A program made the translations under genes and the position numbers. From Acetobacter nitrogenifigens DSM 23921 = NBRC 105050 (GTDB lineage Bacteria > Pseudomonadota > Alphaproteobacteria > Acetobacterales > Acetobacteraceae), in the NCBI RefSeq assembly GCF_000429165.1, contig NZ_AUBI01000002.1, positions 186,001 through 250,000 on the forward strand: a stretch of DNA of 64,000 nt. Direction: 5' to 3'. The notes under the pieces are model-generated. The model saw nothing but the letters and a program-made list of their open reading frames with translations. It had not been told where the DNA came from and searched no databases. This document shows, in pieces, positions 56,759-64,000 of this stretch (position 1 is its first letter; the number at the start of each line of letters is the position of its first letter).

Positions 56759-57285
56759 TGTCACAGTGAACGGCACGGTCCACCGCCTGCGACGCCATCG
56801 GGCATCGGAAGCACGCAATGAATGTAACACGAAACAGACCCGTTTGGGCGTCTCAAACCCGCCACATCTTTTCAGATAGCGCAGCGCACTTTTCGCCGCC
56901 GTGACGAGTTCTTGCGGCAAGCACGCACAAGTCTTTCCATCCCGGTTGAGATACAAAGAATCAGGGCTTTTGCACCGGCTGAAAAAGCGAAGACCCTGAT
57001 ACAATGCGAGGGCGGAAGGCGCAAAATAACATGAAAGAACTTCCGCAGGCTATCGTCTTTTAACGCCGCTGGATGACGTTTTCATGGCGCCACAACAAGT
57101 ATTCGTCTCAATGAATATGATAAAATTAAGGCGATCCTCGTCAGAAACCTCCATCGTTATCAAAACTTAATTCGAGACGAAACAACGCGCGCCGTGTTAC
57201 GGGTGCCGCAGCCGCTCTCCACCGGTCGACACTCGCGATCGTGGACCTTAGACTCCCGAGCAGGCGCTGTATTTTGGAGACTATC
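56759..57285. other. intergenic region between serB and small secreted protein gene
   Basis: A 527-base gap with no convincing frame on either strand; a longer minus-strand frame at 56390-57004 is mostly antisense to serB. Local AT-rich patches occur around 57090-57170. No tRNA or structured RNA was recognised. Confidence 0.45.
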
Positions 57286-57570
57286 ATGAAGTCAACTCGT
57301 CTTTTCGCCGCGCTCTCCCTGATCGCCATGACCGGCGCCGCACCGGCCTTCGCTCAGACCGCCACGGATCCGACCGCCGCTGCGACCGCGCCTGCCGCCA
57401 GCGCTCCCGCTGAGACTGCCCCTGCAGCCACAACCACCGCTGCGCCGGCCGAAGCGACGACAGCTCCGACGACGACCGACGCCGCTACGCCGACGACCAA
57501 GAAGCACCACAGCAAGAAGCACCATCACCACAAAAAGAAGACTGCTTCCTCGACCACTCAGAGCAACTGA
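57286..57570 (+). CDS. small secreted Ala/Thr/Pro-rich protein with His/Lys-rich tail
   Basis: A 94-residue exported protein. The signal peptide is clear: MKSTRLFAALSLIAMTGAAP, ending in AFAQ near residue 23. The mature part is low-complexity Ala, Thr and Pro to about residue 70, then a cationic tail, KKHHSKKHHHHKKK near 72-85. I recognise no named family; small proteins of this layout are seen in acetic acid bacteria and relatives. The tail could bind metals, nucleic acid or the anionic cell surface. It stands alone, with a palindrome and an intrinsic terminator directly after it, so it is probably a well-expressed single gene. Confidence 0.75.
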   Translation: MKSTRLFAALSLIAMTGAAPAFAQTATDPTAAATAPAASAPAETAPAATTTAAPAEATTAPTTTDAATPTTKKHHSKKHHHHKKKTASSTTQSN

Positions 57571-57584
57571 TCTCCGTCGAGGTC

Positions 57585-57602
57585 GGCCCGGTCGACCGGG
57601 CC
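57585..57602. repeat. 18-base perfect palindrome after small secreted protein gene
   Basis: GGCCCGGTCGACCGGGCC is exactly self-complementary. It lies 14 bases after the stop codon and 11 bases before the intrinsic terminator. It may be an extra terminator hairpin or a DNA-binding site. Confidence 0.6.
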
Positions 57603-57613
57603 GTACGGGAAAA

Positions 57614-57640
57614 AGCCGGCTCGTCCGGCTTTTTTCTTTT
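57614..57640 (+). terminator. rho-independent terminator after small secreted protein gene
   Basis: The arms AGCCGG and CCGGCT around TCGT, with A-residues on the 5' side and a T-rich run (57630-57640) on the 3' side, form a standard intrinsic terminator. Confidence 0.9.
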
Positions 57641-57832
57641 TGAGCGGACTACGTTACGCGCGCTGCAGCGGACACTCTCCGGTCAGGATTTTTCTTCCAA
57701 ACAGAGAGTCTTCTGATCCATCCGAACGCCCCCCGGAAAGACAGAACGGCGTTACGACCAAAGCCCTGTCCCACGCAAGAAAATATCCAACTCCGTCAGG
57801 CGAAAGTCGCCATGCCAAATACTTTTAATCGC

Positions 57833-59521
57833 TTATTGCACCCACACTTTTGAAAACAGCAACTGATAGACGTTCGTATAAAAGTAGTTACCCAGGCGCG
57901 GAGAAGTCAGCGACACGGCGTTGATCTCGATAACAGGTGCGATGGGAGAGGCCCGCATCAAACGGACATCGGCCTGCCTCCAGAGCGCCAGCGTGCGCTC
58001 AGGTGTCAACGTAGCGTCAGATCTCGCCTGATCCATGATCTCCTGAATGGATCTGTCGCAAAATCCCGGCATGTTGATCGAACTGTCCGATCCAGGGTGA
58101 AAATTCTCACACCCGAGCAAATCATCGAGGAAGTTTGAAGGTGACGGATAATCCGCCGCCCACGATTTGATCGAAATTTGCACATGATTTGAACTGTTCT
58201 GGATATATGAAAACATAACCCCTGGACTGAGCGCCCGCACGGAAGCCTGATAGCCGATATCCTGCAATGTATTGCGCAGGTAATTCCCCATCGCGAGATC
58301 GACAGTTCCGTTCCCGACCACAACAGTCACTTTCTGCCCTGCCGTGCCGCTTTCACGCACCAGTGCGCGCGCTTTGGCGATATCGGGCGCAACCCAGCGC
58401 GGCGCGGGGCGGTTGAAGTCCGCGCCTGCCGAATAAGGGCAGGCCTCCGTATGCCCCACAATCGACGAGGGGATCATGTCGCACAGCGGACGCGCGAGCG
58501 CCGGGCCGCCGTAGAAAATGACCATCGCCTTGCGTCCCATGGCGTAGTTGACCGCCTGCCGCGCCTTCTCGTTGTCAAATGGAGGAATATTGACGTTCAT
58601 CGGCGCGAAAAACGCCATCGGATGCGGATCGACATGCGTCTGCGCCGTATGGCGCGCGCCCAGTTCCCCAAGGCGATCCAGCGGGATCGGATCGTACATC
58701 CAGTCGTACTGACCGTTTTCGACCGCAGTCACCGCCGCTTCGTCCGGCACGCCGAACGTGTAGAGAATCGCGTCCGCATATCCGTCCGGCTGCGCTTCCT
58801 CGCTCCACAACTTGAAAAATGAATTGCGCTCCAGCCTTAGAAACCGGTTGGGGTCGTAGGCAACGACCCGGTAAGGCCCGGTCCCCGGCGCAGGCGTGTT
58901 GCCAAGGTCATGCGTCGGCGTATCGGCGGGAAGAATGCTCGCGTGCGTAAAGGCCAGTTTCTGAAGAAACTCTCCGTCGGGCTCCTTCAGGTGAAAGGTG
59001 ATGGTGCGTGCGGCCGCATCGCCCACGACGCCCCCGTCCAGGGTGCAGCGGGCGGCGTCGCGCAGACATATGTCGGCGCCGACGATACTCGAATAGAACG
59101 ATCCCGCCGTGGGAGACCCGACAAGGAAAATACGTCGCATCGACGCAACGACGTCATCGACCGTCACCTCCCGCCCATCGGAAAACTTTACCCCGCGCCG
59201 CAGTGTGAAAACCCAGGTTCGCCCGCCATCCTGCGGCGCAGGCAGAGCTTCAGCAAGGTCCGCGACGACCCCGTCCCCACCGCCGCCCCGCACTTTGCGA
59301 AATCCTGTCAGCCCATCGTAAATCCCGGCGAAAAGGTCTATATATTGCGCCGAATATCCGATCTGCGGATCGAGCGTCCCGCCAGAACTCGCCGCGACAA
59401 GCCGCAAGGTCCCGCCCCTGTGAGAATCATCAGCTCTCGCGCCGAGGACGGGCCAAAGCAGAGACAGCGCCGCAAATAATCCTGCGCCATATAAAGACTG
59501 TTTTCTATGCACGCTCGTCAT
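57833..59521 (-). CDS. ABC transporter substrate-binding protein, family 5 (peptide/nickel type)
   Basis: A periplasmic solute-binding protein of 562 residues. The signal peptide covers roughly residues 11-30 (GAGLFAALSLLWPVLGARA). The family 5 signature is visible: GGTLRLVAASSGGTLDPQIGYSAQYIDLFAGIYDGLTGF near 36-74, then WVFTLRRGVKFSDGREVTVDDVVASMRRI near 102-130. The rest follows the two-lobe fold. No permease or ATPase genes are adjacent, so its partner transporter is elsewhere, or it works as an orphan receptor. The ligand, peptide or other, cannot be deduced. It lies 105 bases after putA on the same strand, but no link is proven. Confidence 0.85.
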   Translation of the reverse strand: MTSVHRKQSLYGAGLFAALSLLWPVLGARADDSHRGGTLRLVAASSGGTLDPQIGYSAQYIDLFAGIYDGLTGFRKVRGGGGDGVVADLAEALPAPQDGGRTWVFTLRRGVKFSDGREVTVDDVVASMRRIFLVGSPTAGSFYSSIVGADICLRDAARCTLDGGVVGDAAARTITFHLKEPDGEFLQKLAFTHASILPADTPTHDLGNTPAPGTGPYRVVAYDPNRFLRLERNSFFKLWSEEAQPDGYADAILYTFGVPDEAAVTAVENGQYDWMYDPIPLDRLGELGARHTAQTHVDPHPMAFFAPMNVNIPPFDNEKARQAVNYAMGRKAMVIFYGGPALARPLCDMIPSSIVGHTEACPYSAGADFNRPAPRWVAPDIAKARALVRESGTAGQKVTVVVGNGTVDLAMGNYLRNTLQDIGYQASVRALSPGVMFSYIQNSSNHVQISIKSWAADYPSPSNFLDDLLGCENFHPGSDSSINMPGFCDRSIQEIMDQARSDATLTPERTLALWRQADVRLMRASPIAPVIEINAVSLTSPRLGNYFYTNVYQLLFSKVWVQ

Positions 59522-59626
59522 TCACCTTTCCCGCACGCGGGCATCCAGATTCATTCCACGATAATTCGTTCGACGAGCACTGCAGATTCTGGCCGCCATA
59601 CCACCGCAACAAGCACACGCACCGAA

Positions 59627-62600
59627 TCACCCGATCATCATCAACTGCGCGTTGCCGCCCGCCGCCGTCGTATTCGTGCTGCTCGTACGCTCCTGCAAAA
59701 GCCACGCGGAGGGCGTCAACCGTTCCGCCGAACAGCGGAACACCGGCGTTATCGGCCCATCGCGCATGGCCACGCGCTGCGTCAGAGTCCGCAAATCGTC
59801 GTCTTCGCCAGAGAAAAGAACAAGATCGAACGGTTCGCTCTCGGGGTTTGCACTGACGATGACTCCGTCGCGCCCCCCCTCGGGCAACAGAGCGTTATCA
59901 GCCATCAGCGCACGATTGCCAGTACGGGTGCAACGTTCGATTTGCGCGGCGAGATCTTCCGCCTTCGCTGCGACGCACAGAGCCACCCCGCGCCCCCGCG
60001 TCCGGTAGCGATTTTCTTCGCCCACAGGGCCGGGCAATAACAAATCCCCCTCCGTCGCCGTGAAGTCTGACGGAGCCTGCGCCAGCAACCGCACCAGATA
60101 CAGCGGCCCGCCCGCCTTCGGCCCGGTGCCTGAGAGACCATGCCCGCCGAAAGGCTGACTGCCCACGACGGCGCCCACGGTGTTTCGATTGACGTAAATG
60201 TTTCCGGCGTCCGTACGCGCCGTAACGTGACGGATGGTCCCGTCTATCCGCGTATGCAACCCAAAGGTCAGGCCATAACCTGTCTCGCGGATCGCCGCCA
60301 GAACTGCATCCAGCTCTTCGCGCACGTAGCGCCGGATATGCAGGACCGGACCGAACACCTCCCGCTTCAGATCGCCCACTCGTCCGATTTCTATCAGTGT
60401 CGGCGGCACGAAAAAACCATCGGCGCAGGAGGCAGGCAGGGCGACCTGAAACACGTCGCACCCCTTGGCCCGCATTCGTTCAATATGCGCGTTAATCCCG
60501 TCGCGCGCATCCGCCGAAATGACGGGCCCTATATCCGTGGCGAATCTGTCTGGTCGCCCAACCGACAATTCCTCCATCGCACCCTTCAACATTTCGACGA
60601 CGCGATCCGCCACGTCTTCCTGCACGCACAAAATGCGCAAGGCGCTGCATCGCTGCCCGGCGCTGTCGAACGCAGAAGTCAGAACGTCCTGCACCACCTG
60701 CTCCGCGAGCGCGGACGAATCGACGATCATCGCATTCTGCCCGCCAGTTTCCGCGATCAGCGTCACAGGGGACCCATCGGGGTTAACCCGATCAGCGAGC
60801 GTTCTCTGGATCAGACGCGCCACTTCGGTCGATCCCGTAAACATGACGCCTTTGACACGATGATCCGCGACAATCCGCGCCCCGACATCTCCACCACCCG
60901 GCAGCAGACGTACCGCATCCTCCGGCGCCCCTGCCTCGACAAGAATCGCCACCGCCTGCGCGGCGATCAGGGGCGTCTCCTCCGCGGGTTTCGCGACGAC
61001 GACGTTGCCCGCCGCCAGCGCGGCGGAAACCTGTCCCATGAAGATCGCGAGGGGAAAATTCCACGGACTGATGCAAGCGACGACGCCAAGAGGACGATGC
61101 GTGTCGTTGGAGAATCCCGTCCTGACCTGTTCCGCGTAATAGCGCAGGAAATCGACAGCCTCCCGAATCTCGGCGACCGCGTTGGTCAGCGTCTTGCCCG
61201 CCTCCCGCATGATCAGGCCGAGCAGAACCGGCGTGCGTTCCTCCAGAAAAACGCTGGCGCGATCAAGAACCGCCGCCCGCTCTTCTGGCGATCGGCAGGC
61301 CCATCCGGGTTGCGCCTGCGCTGCCGCGATTAACGCGACGTTGACAGCTTCCGGCGTCGATTCAACATAATGGCCGACCACGTCAGAGAGACTCGCCGGA
61401 TTTAATGTCTCCCGCATGGGCGTTCCGGCCTCCGTCCCCAGAGGCGTAGCACTCCACGAAAGCTCCACAGCGCCCGCGAACGTTTCAGCCAATCGGGCGA
61501 GCACGCCCTCGTCCGCGCTGTTGACGCCGCGGGAATTTTCCCTTCCGGGACGGAAAAGATCGGAAGGCTTCGCGATACGCGCGTGCGGCGCCCCGGCAGG
61601 GTCCGCCGCCGCGACGACGGTCGCCGGATCGGCGGTCAGTTCCGAGATCGAGACCGCCGGATCCTGCAAACGGTTGACGAAGGATGAATTCGCGCCATTT
61701 TCCAGCAACCGCCGGACAAGGTACGCCAGCAGGGTCTCATGGGAGCCTACCGGCGCATAAATCCGACACGGACGACGCAGCTTATCGGCGCCGACGATCT
61801 CCTCGTACAACGGCTCGCCCATGCCGTGCAGGCACTGGAATTCGTAATCGCCCGGCTTGAACCCTTGACCCGCCATACGCATGATAAGCGCCGCCGTGTA
61901 GGCGTTGTGGGTGGCGAACTGAGGAAACACGGCGTCCCGCGCAGCGAGAAGCTTCCGCGCGCACGCAATGTAAGACAGATCCGTGTGGACCTTTCTGGTG
62001 AAGACCGGAAAGCCCTCCACGCCGTCAACCTGGGCGCGCTTGATCTCGCTGTCCCAGTATGCGCCCTTGACCAGCCTGACCATCAGGCGACGACCGGTGC
62101 GACGCGCCAGATCTATGATCCAGTCCAGCACAAACGGCGCGCGCTTCTGATAGGCCTGCACGACGAAGCCGACGCCTCCCCACCCTGCAAGACCTTCTTC
62201 GAGGCAAAGGGTTTCGAGGATATCGAGGGACAACTCCAGCCGGTCGGCTTCCTCCGCGTCGATGTTGAGCCCGATGTCGTATCGCCGAGCGAGAAGCGCC
62301 AGCGCCGTGACGCGCGGCGCCAGTTCCGCCATGACCCGCGCGCGTTGCGACCGGGCGTAACGCGGATGCAGCGCTGAGAGCTTGATCGAAATTCCAGGCC
62401 GCTCGTATGGGCCTGCGCCTGCCGCCGCACGTCCGATAGCGTGAATCGCCGCCTCATACTCGCGATAATAACGCGCCGCGTCCTGCGCCGTCATCGCCGC
62501 TTCTCCCAACATGTCGTAGGAGTAGCGGAAACCTTTCTCCTCCATGCGGACGCCGCGCCCAAGAGCCTCCTCGATGGTGCGCCCGGTCACGAACTGCTCG

Positions 62601-63142
62601 CCCATCATTCGCATCGCGAAGTCCACGCCGCGCCGAATCAGCGGCTCGCCGCCACGCGCGATCAGGCGCGTCAAAGCTGCGCCAAGCCCCGCTTCGTCAA
62701 CAGTGGTCGTGAGCTTGCCTGTGACGATCAGACCCCATGTCGCGGCGTTGACGAAGACTGAACGTCCTCGCCCCACATGCGCGCGCCAGTCGCCTCCGGC
62801 GACCTTGTCACGAATCAGCGCATCTCGCGTCGGAGAGTCCGGGATGCGCAGCAACGCCTCCGCCAGACACATCAACGCCACGCCTTCCTGACTCGAAAGA
62901 TCGTATTCACGAACAAGAGCCTGAACCGCGCCGCGTCCGCCCTTTTCCCGCAACGCGCCAATCAGCCGAGCGGCGAGCCCCCGCGCCTCCTCGACCACGG
63001 AAGGGGGGAGCGTCGCCTGTGGCAACAGGCGGCCGACGCACTCCGGTTCCGACGCAAGATAATGGTGCGTAATCGCATCGCGAAGGGGCGACGACGGGGG
63101 AACGCTGTCGAGAAACGCAGAAAACGGCGCGTCGGGCGGCAT
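59627..63142 (-). CDS. putA: bifunctional proline dehydrogenase / P5C dehydrogenase PutA
   Basis: Oxidises proline to glutamate: the FAD-dependent proline dehydrogenase passes electrons to the quinone pool, and the NAD-dependent dehydrogenase oxidises glutamate semialdehyde. The 1171-residue protein begins with the PutA arm region and has no ribbon-helix-helix DNA-binding domain at its start, so it is not a transcriptional repressor, unlike E. coli PutA (1320 residues). The proline dehydrogenase barrel spans about residues 130-460, with RLVKGAYWDSEIKRAQ near 355-370. The aldehyde dehydrogenase part lies at about 560-1010, with its catalytic cysteine in SAGQRCSALR near 831. A further domain of about 130-150 residues follows. 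It is divergent from the amine dehydrogenase gene. Confidence 0.93.
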   Translation of the reverse strand: MPPDAPFSAFLDSVPPSSPLRDAITHHYLASEPECVGRLLPQATLPPSVVEEARGLAARLIGALREKGGRGAVQALVREYDLSSQEGVALMCLAEALLRIPDSPTRDALIRDKVAGGDWRAHVGRGRSVFVNAATWGLIVTGKLTTTVDEAGLGAALTRLIARGGEPLIRRGVDFAMRMMGEQFVTGRTIEEALGRGVRMEEKGFRYSYDMLGEAAMTAQDAARYYREYEAAIHAIGRAAAGAGPYERPGISIKLSALHPRYARSQRARVMAELAPRVTALALLARRYDIGLNIDAEEADRLELSLDILETLCLEEGLAGWGGVGFVVQAYQKRAPFVLDWIIDLARRTGRRLMVRLVKGAYWDSEIKRAQVDGVEGFPVFTRKVHTDLSYIACARKLLAARDAVFPQFATHNAYTAALIMRMAGQGFKPGDYEFQCLHGMGEPLYEEIVGADKLRRPCRIYAPVGSHETLLAYLVRRLLENGANSSFVNRLQDPAVSISELTADPATVVAAADPAGAPHARIAKPSDLFRPGRENSRGVNSADEGVLARLAETFAGAVELSWSATPLGTEAGTPMRETLNPASLSDVVGHYVESTPEAVNVALIAAAQAQPGWACRSPEERAAVLDRASVFLEERTPVLLGLIMREAGKTLTNAVAEIREAVDFLRYYAEQVRTGFSNDTHRPLGVVACISPWNFPLAIFMGQVSAALAAGNVVVAKPAEETPLIAAQAVAILVEAGAPEDAVRLLPGGGDVGARIVADHRVKGVMFTGSTEVARLIQRTLADRVNPDGSPVTLIAETGGQNAMIVDSSALAEQVVQDVLTSAFDSAGQRCSALRILCVQEDVADRVVEMLKGAMEELSVGRPDRFATDIGPVISADARDGINAHIERMRAKGCDVFQVALPASCADGFFVPPTLIEIGRVGDLKREVFGPVLHIRRYVREELDAVLAAIRETGYGLTFGLHTRIDGTIRHVTARTDAGNIYVNRNTVGAVVGSQPFGGHGLSGTGPKAGGPLYLVRLLAQAPSDFTATEGDLLLPGPVGEENRYRTRGRGVALCVAAKAEDLAAQIERCTRTGNRALMADNALLPEGGRDGVIVSANPESEPFDLVLFSGEDDDLRTLTQRVAMRDGPITPVFRCSAERLTPSAWLLQERTSSTNTTAAGGNAQLMMIG

Positions 63143-63305
63143 TGTTGTTTAAACTCCGGAACACACGGCCAGAGACTAATTCCATTCCGTATTGGAGTTT
63201 ACAATGATCGCCGCGCGGAATTCGAAGGACGCGCCGATCTCACTTGTTGGACGTCATGATTTACGGCAGAAGGGAAAAATGTTTCACAGGAGGAACAGCC
63301 GAACA

Positions 63306-64000
63306 ATGCGTGACAGGCGAAGGGACGTCCCCCGGAAAGCGGCGTCCGCTCTATTCTTCCGTCTGCTTGCGCCGCGGCTCGTTTTCGCAACCTGCCTCGG
63401 CGCCGCATTGTTGTCCTCCACAACGCACGCGCGCGCCGAAGAGCCGGTCCTTCAGACAGAACAGAGCGATATCGCCAAACTCTCCCCGGCCGGACCACAC
63501 CGTATCCTCGTTATGGACGCGGATTACCCGCACGCGAAGGACGGGCGCGTCTATGTCGTCGACGCGGATGCCGGCAAGCTGCTCGGCATGGTGCAGGCCG
63601 CCTATAACGGCAACATGGTGCAGGCGCCGGACGGCCGCTTCTTCTCCGTGGCCGAGACCGTCTGGTCGCGCGGCAATCGCGGCGACCGCGCCGACCTGCT
63701 CGCCACCTATGATCCCTCGACGCTGACCATATCCAACGACGAGGTCCTTCCCGGCCGTGCGCTCGTGACGCCGAAGGCGAACGATCTGGCGATCAGCGCC
63801 GACGGCGGGCGCATCTACGTCTATGACATGATCCCCAGCAACGCCGTCCATGTCGTCTCCACGGCCACGCACATGATCGAGACCAATGTCGACATACCGG
63901 GTTGCGCGCTGATCTACCCCTGGGGCCCGGCGGGCTTTTCCTCCCTGTGCGCAGATGGCGGCCTGTCGAATGTCACCCTCTCGGCAGGCGGCGCGCCCAA
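63306..64000 (+). CDS. amine dehydrogenase large subunit, MauB/AauB type (5' part only)
   Basis: The gene runs past the right edge; 231 codons are seen. After a signal peptide ending in THARA (near residue 46) the sequence reads EEPVLQTEQSDIAKLSPAGP, then HRILVMDADYPHAKDGRVYVVD, GKLLGMVQAAYNGNMVQAPD and TVWSRGNRGDRADLLATYD. These are the beta-propeller blades of methylamine or aralkylamine dehydrogenase heavy chains, periplasmic subunits that work with a tryptophan tryptophylquinone light chain. The ATG at 63306 has AGGAGG about 11 bases upstream; ATG 63279 in the same frame would add nine residues. The light chain and maturation genes should lie to the right of the window. Methylamine and aromatic amine use cannot be separated on this part. 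Confidence 0.82.
   Translation, partial: MRDRRRDVPRKAASALFFRLLAPRLVFATCLGAALLSSTTHARAEEPVLQTEQSDIAKLSPAGPHRILVMDADYPHAKDGRVYVVDADAGKLLGMVQAAYNGNMVQAPDGRFFSVAETVWSRGNRGDRADLLATYDPSTLTISNDEVLPGRALVTPKANDLAISADGGRIYVYDMIPSNAVHVVSTATHMIETNVDIPGCALIYPWGPAGFSSLCADGGLSNVTLSAGGAP

Noticed and set aside
60140-61333. Plus-strand frame (397 codons) opposite putA
   Set aside because: Antisense shadow of the PutA aldehyde dehydrogenase region, Arg/His-rich with no motif.

Overview
The window is GC-rich and densely coded, with GC-rich third codon positions, ordinary bacterial operons and no tRNA, rRNA, CRISPR array or intact insertion sequence that I can see. The gene complement fits an alphaproteobacterium, most likely an acetic acid bacterium or relative: PutA without a DNA-binding domain, an ETF/ETF-QO set, an HpnL-like hopanoid-associated membrane protein, two TonB-dependent receptors, and an amine dehydrogenase large subunit at the right edge. 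The taxonomic placement is inference from content, not from a marker gene.

1-12 kb: an envelope operon on the minus strand (metallophosphoesterase, lptF, lptG, fatty-acid hydroxylase) with stop/start overlaps. It is followed by a plus-strand lipid and cofactor group: a diacylglycerol-kinase-family protein, a nucleotidyltransferase-like protein and NAD kinase. Next is a three-gene chaperone module, hscC with a membrane-anchored J-like protein and a DUF1266 protein, which matches the components of the E. coli hscC/djlBC/ybeRU locus.

12-24 kb: a siderophore receptor, a Tat-exported bicupin oxalate decarboxylase, divergent ltaE and folD, and a complete riboflavin operon (ribD-ribE-ribBA-ribH) behind an FMN riboswitch, followed by an HpnL-like gene.

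24-36 kb: an S10 serine carboxypeptidase, a broken type-B carboxylesterase downstream of a second TonB-dependent receptor, and a minus-strand organosulfur cluster: a four-domain rhodanese, a Gln-type thiol dioxygenase resembling 3-mercaptopropionate dioxygenase, a class II aldolase, an SsuD-like flavin monooxygenase and a DMT exporter.

36-51 kb: an outer-membrane barrel protein with a palindromic operator-like site, an amidase with a translationally coupled small membrane protein, a MATE transporter, a DUF6582-like protein, a 2OG-Fe(II) oxygenase-like protein, ETF-QO with etfB and etfA, a PAS histidine kinase with a FixJ-type regulator, and a LysR regulator divergent from a quinone oxidoreductase.

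51-64 kb: ilvB-ilvN-ilvC for branched-chain amino acids with miaA upstream, divergent serB, a small secreted Ala/Thr/Pro protein with a His/Lys tail, a peptide-type solute-binding protein, PutA, and the start of an amine dehydrogenase heavy-chain gene. The strongest leads are the HscC module with its altered J-domain tripeptide, the thiol-dioxygenase cluster, the candidate 41-residue coupled ORF between the lipid genes, and the doubly damaged esterase.
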